From NCBI GenBank assembly GCA_023424585.1, contig JAFADT010000536.1:1-17131 (forward strand): a stretch of 17,131 nt of DNA, read 5' to 3'. The first letter of the stretch is position 1, and every line of letters begins with the position of its first letter. Below, in pieces: positions 8,369 to 16,000 of this stretch. Position numbers and translations under genes: made by a program. The notes beneath the pieces are model-generated. The model ran no database searches. It saw nothing but the letters and a program-made list of their open reading frames with translations, and was not told the origin of the DNA. This DNA comes from Pseudomonadota bacterium (lineage in GTDB: Bacteria; Myxococcota; Myxococcia; Myxococcales; Myxococcaceae).

Positions 8369-10294
8369 ATGGCGCTCCCCTTCTCCGACAAGCTGAAGCT
8401 GGAGCTGAGCGTCACCGCCGGGGAGCAGGCGTTCGCCATCCCCGGCGGCCAGGTGAAGGACTTCTCGCTGCGGATGACGCCCACCGGCTTCCGCTGCGAG
8501 CTGACGTTCTGGACCGCGCTGGAGAAGGCGGACGCGGCGCTGTTCACCGCGTTCTGCAAGCCGGACCTGGTGCGCGTGCGGCTGGCCCTGTCCGGCGTCT
8601 TCGACCCGCCGCCCGCGCCGCTGGTGGTGCAGGGCCTCGTCACGGAGAAGCGCGTCAGCGGCACCGCGCACGGCACCAAGGACTCCGTGGCGGTGGCCTT
8701 CCGCCAGTACACCGTCACCTTCGAGGACGCCGCGCGGGTGCTCTGGAGGCAGCACCGCCCGGTGGAGCTGCACACGGCGAAGAAGCTGTCGGAGCTGCTG
8801 GACGCGCACAAGCCCGGCGGCCTCCAGCTCACCTACGACTGGGACGCGCTGGACGCGAAGCAGGCCCTGGTGTGCCTGGGCCTCGGCGACGACCACCCGG
8901 CCGCGAGCTTCTACGACTTCGTCCTCTGGTACGTGGACACGCGCGGCGGCGCGCTCACCTACGACAGCCCCCAGGACACGTACACCCTCTCCGCGAAGAA
9001 GCCGGCCACGGGCACCGTCACCGGGCTCAGCGGCAAGCACGTGGCGCGGGTGGACGTGGAGCTGCCGCCCGTCATCCGGCACGGCACGCGGGTCCTCAAC
9101 GGCTTCGGGGCCGGGGCGACCACCGTGGCGTTGGAGCAGTCCCAGGCGGTGGCGGGCATCCAGCACGACGTGCTGGTGCGCACGCCCATCGCGGCGGTGG
9201 CGGAGCAGCGCCAGTCGCTGGAGAAGGAGCGCCTGCGCGTGCGCAAGCGGCGCCTGCGGCTGACGTTCCTCGACGTGCCGCCCATCGCGATGCACCCGGG
9301 GGCGCTGCTCAAGCTGGACGGCGAGCGGTGGAGCCCGGACCTCACGGGCCTGGGGGAAGAGCACCGCGTGGCGGAGCTGGCCTTCGATGGCGTGGGGCTC
9401 CAGGCCGGGCCTCATGATGGACAGCAGGAGACGATGCAGGGCTTCACCCTGACCCTGTCCATGCTGCTGGAGCTGAAGTCGGATCCGGTGCCGGAGCTGC
9501 CCGCGTACCGCCCGCCCCGCTACCCCATCTACGTCGAGGGCAAGGTGCACAGCCCCGGCGGCGAGGCCTCGGACCGCATCTACCTCCAGGTGGATGACGA
9601 GAAGACGTCCGTGACGAACTACCGGGTGACGATTCCGCTCTGGAACAAGACGGTGAGCGTGCCGGCGGAGCCCGGCCACTTCCCGGGGACGTTCTACTTC
9701 CCGCCGTACAAGAACGAGCGGGCGCTGGTGGCCCTGCACTTCGACCACGCGGAGCTGAACCGCTTCCTGGACTGGGGCGAGGGCGTGCGCATGCCCCAGG
9801 ACAGCCAGGGCGATCAGCTCCTCTTCGGCAAGAACGGAGAGAACCAGACGGCGCTCACGCACGCCTTCCAGGACAACAAGCCGGTGTGGAACCTGGGACG
9901 GGTGAACGCCAACGACACGGAGGTCATCCGCCTGTCGGAAGGGCACCTCCTCATCCAGACGAAGGAGGACCCCGGCGGCGCCACCACCACGCCCACGTAT
10001 GACGTGACGCCGCAGGTGGAGACGGCGAAGGGCGATCTCACCGCGGGCGTGGACGGCGCGGTGAGCGACGCGACGGCGGCGTACAAGGAATCCTCGGCGG
10101 CGGTGAACGCGAAGCTGAACGCGGCGACGGAGGAGACGGGCGTGGCCCTCTCCGCCGCGGAGGCCCAGGTGAAGGGCAAGGCCGGCGAAGCCCGCGCCCA
10201 GCTCACCAGCGCGCTCGACGGCCTGGACGGGCAGACGGGCGCGCTCTCCGGCGCCGCCGCTGAAGCCAAGGCCGCGCTCGCGGGGCTGAAATGA
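8369..10294 (+). CDS. Divergent VgrG / baseplate-hub-like protein with helical C-terminal tail
   Basis: A 641-residue protein. Residues 1-375 are beta-rich and read like the gp27-type hub part of VgrG. An N-terminal beta domain is followed by SFYDFVLWYVDTRGGALTYD (about 180-199), which occupies the place of the VgrG ESDF...RLLEEEGI...YFF segment, and by a charged helix and beta strands to 345. Residues 385-475 (YPIYVEGKVHS...FPPYKNERALVALHFD) look like the gp5-type OB fold. A short strand-rich segment (480-532) follows, but there is no long VgrG beta-helix. Residues 536-641 are instead Ala/Thr/Gln/Lys-rich and helical, like the next gene. In a T6SS, VgrG sits at the tip of the Hcp tube and carries effectors. 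The neighbouring tssM/tssJ and the domain order support that role, but overall similarity is low and a phage-like hub is an alternative. It overlaps the next gene by ATGA. Confidence 0.6.
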   Translation: MALPFSDKLKLELSVTAGEQAFAIPGGQVKDFSLRMTPTGFRCELTFWTALEKADAALFTAFCKPDLVRVRLALSGVFDPPPAPLVVQGLVTEKRVSGTAHGTKDSVAVAFRQYTVTFEDAARVLWRQHRPVELHTAKKLSELLDAHKPGGLQLTYDWDALDAKQALVCLGLGDDHPAASFYDFVLWYVDTRGGALTYDSPQDTYTLSAKKPATGTVTGLSGKHVARVDVELPPVIRHGTRVLNGFGAGATTVALEQSQAVAGIQHDVLVRTPIAAVAEQRQSLEKERLRVRKRRLRLTFLDVPPIAMHPGALLKLDGERWSPDLTGLGEEHRVAELAFDGVGLQAGPHDGQQETMQGFTLTLSMLLELKSDPVPELPAYRPPRYPIYVEGKVHSPGGEASDRIYLQVDDEKTSVTNYRVTIPLWNKTVSVPAEPGHFPGTFYFPPYKNERALVALHFDHAELNRFLDWGEGVRMPQDSQGDQLLFGKNGENQTALTHAFQDNKPVWNLGRVNANDTEVIRLSEGHLLIQTKEDPGGATTTPTYDVTPQVETAKGDLTAGVDGAVSDATAAYKESSAAVNAKLNAATEETGVALSAAEAQVKGKAGEARAQLTSALDGLDGQTGALSGAAAEAKAALAGLK

Positions 10295-12414
10295 AGGAGC
10301 TGCGCGCCACCGTGGCGAAGCACAGGGCGGCCGTGGAGGGCTTCGGCTCCGGCGTCGCGCCTCGCCTCGCCACCGCGAAGGGCGAGGTGGGAGCCCTGTC
10401 CCAGGGGGTCGTGGAGCAGGTCGGCGCGCTGCGCCCCTCCATCAGCGCGACGCTGGGCGCGCTGCTCACGCGGGTGAACGCGGCGAACCTGACGCTGACG
10501 GACCCCTCTCCTCGCTTCCAGGCGCTGGCCTCGCAGGTGAAGGGCCACCAGCAGGCGTTGGCCGCCTCCAGCGAGACGGCGCGCACGAAGGTGGAGGCGC
10601 TGGGCCAGGAGGCCACGGCGAAGAGCCAGGGGTTGGAGGCCCAGGCGAAGTCCTCCGCGGAGGCGTCGCAGGGGCAGCTCACCGCGCTCCAGCAGCAGGT
10701 GGCCCAGCAGTGCGACGCGGATCGGAAGTCCTTCGACGCGAAGCTCGCGAAGCGCAAGGGCTCCAAGCAGGAGACGGAGGCCCGCCGCGCGCAGGGCTAC
10801 GCGCTCATCGACCAGACGCGCTCCCAGCTCACGCAGGACCTCACCGGCGTGGGGTCCACGATCGCGGCGGCGCTGGCGGCGGTGCTGGTGCGGCTGGCCA
10901 CCTCGCGCGACGCGGCGACGGGCCGCGGCGCGCAGCTGACCTCCACGCTGGACGGCGCGGTGAAGGATCCCATGAGCGCGCTCGCGGCGCTGCACCAGGA
11001 GCTCCTCGACGCGGGCACGACGACGAAGGACGCCCACCAGCAACAGCAGGCCGCGCTGGAGGGGCAGCGAAAGTCGCTGGTGGATCAGCTGATGGCCGCG
11101 GCCGCGACGTCCGCCGGCATCGTGGATCCGCTGGACACGCAGGTGGCCCCGTCGCTCACGACCGGCAAGGCGCAGGCGGACGGGGCGCTGGACACGCTGG
11201 GCGGGACGATCGCCGGCCAGGTGGCCAGCGTCACCGCGTCGCTGACAGCGGTGGAGAAGCTCATCGACCAGGTGCAGGAGCAGGTGGAGACCGCCATCAA
11301 CACGGTGAGCGGCACCATCGACGGCCTGGTGAAGGGCGCGCTCACGGCGGTGGAGACCGTCAAGGCGCCGCTGAAGGCGACGCTCGACGCGGCCTTCACC
11401 ACGCTGGACTCGCTGGTCGCGACCATCAGCGACCTCAAGCAGCAGGTGATGGCGCTGTTCGAGTCGCTGCCGCAGCTGTTGGAGCAGCTCCAGACCCTCT
11501 TCCAGCAGCTCGTCGGTTCGCTGGAGTCGCTGCTGGAGCGGGCCATGGGCCTCCTGGACGCCATCCCCGCCGCGGACCTGCCCAAGCCGCTGGTGAGCCC
11601 CGCGGTGCAGGGCATCAGCCAGGTGGTGGGGCAGATCACCACGCAGCTCGGGACCCTCTCCTCGCAGGTGGGCCCCCAGCTCCAGGCCGTGCAGAAGACC
11701 ATCGTCTCGCAGGTGGAGACGGTGCAGACCCAGGCGCAGACGCAGATCGACACGGCCACGACCCAGGCCGTGACGCAGATGGGCACGCTCACCGAGTCCA
11801 TCCTCCAGGGCATCGAGCAGGCCAAGGCCCAGGTGGGGCAGATCATCGCCGCGGCCGTCACGCAGATCGGCACCGTGAAGGACCAGGGCGTGCGGCAGAT
11901 CGAGGCCATGAAGCAGCAGGTGGCCGCGCGGGTGACACCGCTGGACACGCAGGTGCCCGAGCGCCTGGAGGCCCTGGACGCCCAGGTGGGCTCCGGCATC
12001 GACGCGGCGGTGCAGGCCATGCAGGCGGCACGCGACACCGCGGAGGGCCAGGTGACGGCCGCGAAGGGCCGGCTGGACTCGCACCTGGGCGCCACGAATG
12101 CGTCCGTGACGACCGGGCTGACGTCACTGGAGACGGCTCGCGCCAGCGCGGAGACGTCCCTCACCACCCAGGCGGACTCGGCGCTGGCGGCCTTCCAGCG
12201 ACGCGCGGAGGGCCTGAGGTCCGGCGCCCAGACGCAGGTGGACGCCGTCTCCACCCAGGCCGCGGGACAGAAGCCCCAGCTCCTCTCCCCGCTGGACGCG
12301 ATCGGCGCCCAGCTCCAGGCGGGCGCCTTCGCGAAGCCGGTGACCGCGGCGAACGGCCGGGTGACCTCCGCGCTCAACGCGCTGGGTCCCCAGTTGGACG
12401 CGCTCGCGTCCTAG
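10291..12414 (+). CDS. Giant helical repeat (coiled-coil) protein coupled to the VgrG-like gene
   Basis: A 707-residue protein that is almost entirely Ala/Gln/Thr/Leu/Val-rich amphipathic helix, with no signal peptide, no aromatic-rich fold and no recognisable enzyme motif. Residues 448-546 show about nine consecutive 11-residue units, most with a pattern like Q-x-x-T-Q-(I/L/V/M)-x-T-(V/L)-x-x (listed separately). A Leu-rich block around 383-425 (FESLPQLLEQLQTLFQQLVG), ending in an IPAADLPKPLV turn, divides two long arms. The phrase PLDTQV recurs at residues 280 and 550, and a third PLD occurs at 667. Such sequences resemble apolipoprotein/LEA-like helices or tape-measure proteins. The start overlaps the stop of the VgrG-like gene (ATGA), whose tail has the same composition, so the products probably assemble together, perhaps as a long stalk, cargo adaptor or membrane-active effector. 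The function is unknown and these roles are inferences. Confidence 0.85.
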   Translation: MKELRATVAKHRAAVEGFGSGVAPRLATAKGEVGALSQGVVEQVGALRPSISATLGALLTRVNAANLTLTDPSPRFQALASQVKGHQQALAASSETARTKVEALGQEATAKSQGLEAQAKSSAEASQGQLTALQQQVAQQCDADRKSFDAKLAKRKGSKQETEARRAQGYALIDQTRSQLTQDLTGVGSTIAAALAAVLVRLATSRDAATGRGAQLTSTLDGAVKDPMSALAALHQELLDAGTTTKDAHQQQQAALEGQRKSLVDQLMAAAATSAGIVDPLDTQVAPSLTTGKAQADGALDTLGGTIAGQVASVTASLTAVEKLIDQVQEQVETAINTVSGTIDGLVKGALTAVETVKAPLKATLDAAFTTLDSLVATISDLKQQVMALFESLPQLLEQLQTLFQQLVGSLESLLERAMGLLDAIPAADLPKPLVSPAVQGISQVVGQITTQLGTLSSQVGPQLQAVQKTIVSQVETVQTQAQTQIDTATTQAVTQMGTLTESILQGIEQAKAQVGQIIAAAVTQIGTVKDQGVRQIEAMKQQVAARVTPLDTQVPERLEALDAQVGSGIDAAVQAMQAARDTAEGQVTAAKGRLDSHLGATNASVTTGLTSLETARASAETSLTTQADSALAAFQRRAEGLRSGAQTQVDAVSTQAAGQKPQLLSPLDAIGAQLQAGAFAKPVTAANGRVTSALNALGPQLDALAS
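11632..11928 (+). repeat. Nine 11-residue (33-bp) hendecad repeats within the coiled-coil gene
   Basis: Reading from residue 448 in steps of 11 gives QITTQLGTLSS, QVGPQLQAVQK, TIVSQVETVQT, QAQTQIDTATT, QAVTQMGTLTE, SILQGIEQAKA, QVGQIIAAAVT, QIGTVKDQGVR and QIEAMKQQVAA. Hydrophobic residues recur at positions 2, 6 and 9 and polar Gln/Thr at 1, 4 and 5. Eleven-residue periodicity favours a straight or slightly right-handed helix, typical of hendecad coiled coils and of surface-binding amphipathic helices. The register decays towards the end of the array. Confidence 0.65.
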
Positions 12415-12460
12415 CCGATTGCCTGATGGGGAGCTCCGGCTGCTCGAACGACCGGTGCTG

Positions 12461-12492
12461 GGCCAGCGGGCGGGCTCCCGCCTCCAGCGGCC
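12461..12492. terminator. Possible bidirectional hairpin between convergent operons
   Basis: In the 114-base gap (12415-12528) between the stops of the coiled-coil gene and tssJ, GGCGG (12469-12473) pairs with CCGCC (12478-12482) around a 4-base loop, and outer GGCC arms (12461-12464, 12489-12492) can extend the structure. No U-run is present on either strand, so a classical intrinsic terminator is not assured. I see nothing else in the gap. Confidence 0.3.
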
Positions 12493-12528
12493 AGGATTCG
12501 ACCCGGAAGCAATTCCCCTGGACCGCTC

Positions 12529-13032
12529 CTACTTGGGAGAGGCGACGGAGACCGGAGGCTCCGGGGCATTGGGCGCCGCCGGAGCCTTGGGGACCTCCGG
12601 CGTGGACTCCTGCGCGGGCACGCTCTTGGGCAGGTCCGTGCGGATGCGGCTCTCCTGCAGCTCGATGTCCACCGTCTTGGGCACCGGCACGTCCAGCAGC
12701 GCCTGCCACGCGCCGTTGGGCGTGGTGAAGAGGAAGCTCACTGCCACCGCCTGCTCTGGCGGCAGGGGCACCTTCACCTGCTTCGAGCGGCTCGGGTAGA
12801 TGACCACCGTCTGGAGCACGGAGTCGTCCGGGCTGATGACCTTGGCCGCGACATCCGCGTAGCCCTCCGTCATCGACGTCTTCGACACCGTGCGGATGAG
12901 CATGTAGAGCGGCCGGCCCTGGTTGGTGCCCGCCGGCGCCCTGACGTTCACCGTCAGGCTGGGCGCCGCGCAGCTGCCCACCACCATCGCCGTCACCAGC
13001 CCCGCCGCCAGCCTCACGCCTCTGCCCTTCAT
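12529..13032 (-). CDS. tssJ: TssJ-like type VI secretion outer-membrane lipoprotein
   Basis: A 167-residue protein with a signal peptide (MKGRGVRLAAGLVTAMVV) and lipobox VGSC (Cys21). The mature part (25-128) is a small beta-sandwich-like domain. It has the TssJ-type order of an early strand (SLTVNVRA), a PLYMLIRTVS strand, a central polar stretch, the VVIYPSRSKQVKVPLP strand pair and an AVAVSFLFTT strand, where TssJ proteins carry their conserved core. TssJ anchors the TssJLM complex in the outer membrane by binding the periplasmic end of TssM. The last 35 residues are Pro/Ala/Glu-rich and disordered, an addition to the usual roughly 150-170-residue TssJ. ATG 13032 overlaps the tssM stop (ATGA, 13029-13032), consistent with coupled translation of partners. 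The assignment relies partly on this neighbour, because TssJ sequences diverge strongly. Confidence 0.78.
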   Translation of the reverse strand: MKGRGVRLAAGLVTAMVVGSCAAPSLTVNVRAPAGTNQGRPLYMLIRTVSKTSMTEGYADVAAKVISPDDSVLQTVVIYPSRSKQVKVPLPPEQAVAVSFLFTTPNGAWQALLDVPVPKTVDIELQESRIRTDLPKSVPAQESTPEVPKAPAAPNAPEPPVSVASPK

Positions 13033-16000
13033 GGCACCACCCCACGGAATGGCGCCCATGGCTCGCCGCGCAACCCGAAGCTGATCTCCAGCACCTTCTC
13101 GTTCGCCGCCAGGCCGCGCCCCGGCAGCACCCACACCACGTTGGACTGGTCCGTCAGCGTGGCGGACTCCAACAGGCGGAAGCAGTTCCACGACGACTCG
13201 GACATCTCCATGGAGCGGTAGCGCTTCCCATCCTTCGACGGCGAGCGCAGCTCCACGCCGATGGACGACGGCTGCGGGCTCCACCAGCTCAGGGGGAAGT
13301 CCCCCCACGCGGGCCGCTGGTTGAAGCCGAACGACGCGGCCCCACCGCACTTCAAGTACGACAGCGTCACGAAGCTGTCCGGCGTGGGCGCCGCCGGCAG
13401 CGGCAGCGGGCGCACCTGCATCGCGATGGGCCGCGGCTTGCCCTCGTCATCCCACAGGAGCTTCGACAGGCGGCCCAGCTGCCCGAGCGCGTGGAGCATG
13501 CGCGGCGGCAACAGCAGCCGGGACTTCAGCGGATAGCGCAGCGACCAGTCCGTGCCGCGCTCCTCCACCACCGGCGACAGCACCTGCGTGACGAAGCCCC
13601 AGAAGGCCCCGTCCTTGCGGCGCAGCACCTCCAGCTCCACCGGGTCCACTTCCTGTGACGCGCTGGGGTTGAACGGGTAGCGCTTCACCAGCGGATCCAG
13701 CGTGCGGCGGGCCTGGGAGGTCCACTGCTCCGCGATGACGCGTTCCAGCTCCGCGCGGCCCCGGTTGCGCACGACGACGAAGGGCTGGCGGAACGGCGCC
13801 CGGAACTCGCCCACCAGGCCGTGCTGATCCAGCCACGCGTCCACCCGGCGCAGGTACGAGTCCTCCTCCTCCAGCAGCATGCTCAGCGCCACCCGCCCCA
13901 CCGGAGACAGCATCTCCGCCAGCTGCGAGCCCGCCGACGACGCCGTCGCCGCCCCGGGCGCCGCCGGGTCCCTGGGCGCCGCCGCGGGCTTCACCCCGGA
14001 CAGCTCCTGCTGGAGCTGCGACACCAGCGTGGTGTAGGCCGCCAGCTCCGCGAAGGCGCCGTTCTTGTCCGGCGTCATCAATTGCACCACCGGCTTGAAG
14101 GGCGCCACCGCGTCGCGCATGGGCGCGTAGTACTCGCTCTCCAGCGGGCCCACGCCAGCGCGGGCCGCCACGTCGCGCAGCATCGCCTCCAGCGGCGACG
14201 ACGGCTGGAGCAGCACGGACAGGTCGCTGGCCAGCGAGCCTCGCGGCGAGGTGCGGAAGCGGTAGCCCCGGTACGTCGCGTAGAGGTCCTGGCCGTAGCG
14301 CTTCGCGAAGGTCTGCACCTTGCCCTGCACGAAGGCCGCGCGCTCCACGGCCTCCTCGCGAGACAGGCTCGACTTGGCGAGCCGCGTGGTGAACTCGTCC
14401 ACCAGCGGTGCCAGCTGCGCGTCGAAGGCGGCCTTGCCCAGGACGCGGCCCACCACCGGGGCCTGCCCGCTGGCGAACTCCGTGTCGTCGTCTCCCATCC
14501 CCTCGTTGGAGACCTCCGACGTCGTCTCGCCCGTGCCCGGGTTGAACGAGTCGGCGGCGAACGGCGTGCGGCCCGTCTCCTTCAGCGTGCGCAGCACCTT
14601 GTTCAGCAGCTGCCGCGACACGTCCAGGGGGCGGAACTCGAAGTCGCGCCGGAGGACCTCCACCTGGTAGCGCGCGTCGCCGTCGCTGGGGGCGAAGAGG
14701 CCGTCCGCGCGGGTGAGCAGCTCCGCGGGCGTCATGCGGGCCGCGGCGCGCAGGGCGGCGTCCGCCTCGTCCTCCATGCGGAGGATGGCCTCCAGCGTCT
14801 GGCGGTTCTGGCGCAGCCAGTCCAGCGAGTCCAGCAGGCTGCCCACGCCCTTCAGCTGGCTGGCGTCCGGCTCCGCGTCCGACGCGTTGATGAGGTCCAT
14901 CACCCTGCGGGCGGAGCTGTACGGCGCGCTCTGCGCCAGCAAGGTGCGCAGGCGCTCGCGGCCGTCCGCCAGCGCGGCCCACCGGGCCAGGTCCAGCTCC
15001 TTCGCGGCCAGCACGTCCTGTAACTGCGTGAAGTGCTCGCGCCACGGCCCCAGCAGGCCGTCCATCGTCAGCCACCCGTAGGGCCAGCGCGTCCAGGGGA
15101 CGTCCTCGTCGAAGGGCCTGTCGCTGGCGATGACGTAGTTGGCGATCATCGGCTCCGCGAGGCCCATGTCGTCCAGCCAGTTGGGCTCCTGGTCCGCGCC
15201 GGCCAGGCTCATGCCGAAGGCCTCCACCGTCCAGCCCAGCTGCTTCTTGTGCGCCCCGTGCACGCTGCGAACCACGAACTGGCCCAGGTCCTCGTTGCGC
15301 GAGGCGTAGAGCACGCCCAGCGTGTAGAGCGCCTGCTCCGGCCGGCACAGCGTCTCCAGGTGGCAGCTGTCATCCCCCGAGGGCGCCGGGTTCAGCGGCG
15401 TGGCGCGCGTGCCGCGGCCGGTGAACACGGGCGCGGGCTGGCAACCGGGAATCTGGCTCGCGCAGCGCCGGCACTGGTCCTGACACCTCTCCAGCATCGG
15501 CTTCAGGTAGGACATCCGGATGCTGCGGGCGAGCCGCGCCCGCAGCTCCTCCCACTCGTCCTTGAAGCTGTGGGTCAGCGGAGGCCAGTAGCGCGTGGCG
15601 CCCCAGAGGTCCTCCATCGCCCGCACCGCGTCGTTCGTCTGGGACTCCACGACGGAGCCGGACACGCTCTGGTTGCGCTCCTCCAGCCGCTGCACCGTCA
15701 CCTGGAACGCGTCCAGCTTGTCCTGCGCGCGCATCAGCAGTTGGTAGAAGTGCCCATACGCCAGCAGCACCGGCAGGCACCCCACCGCGAGGATGACCGC
15801 GCACCGGCGCAGGTGCATCCAGCGGTAGTCCCTGGCGAGCAGCTCCGCCGGTTGATCCGCCCGCACCGCCAGCGCGCCCGTGGGCTGGGCGTCCGTCCCC
15901 CTCGACGAGAGGTAGACGCGCTTGAGGTGGAGCGGGAACGTCAGCGACCCGCCCTCCATCAGCGTGGCCACGAAGCGCCCCAGCGCCGCGAACGCCTCGC

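Noticed and set aside
11632..11928. Tandem DNA repeat or CRISPR-like array
   Set aside because: Periodicity exists only at the protein level (11 residues). The 33-bp DNA units are not conserved and there are no spacers.
9814..12084. 756-codon minus-strand frame opposite the hub and coiled-coil genes
   Set aside because: It is a Leu/Arg/His-rich antisense of the low-complexity helical gene. It has no ribosome site and crosses the coupled ATGA junction of two convincing genes.
10291..12414. Methyl-accepting chemotaxis protein or toxin assignment for the coiled-coil protein
   Set aside because: There is no membrane anchor, HAMP domain, conserved signalling hairpin tip, or any nuclease, lipase or deaminase motif.
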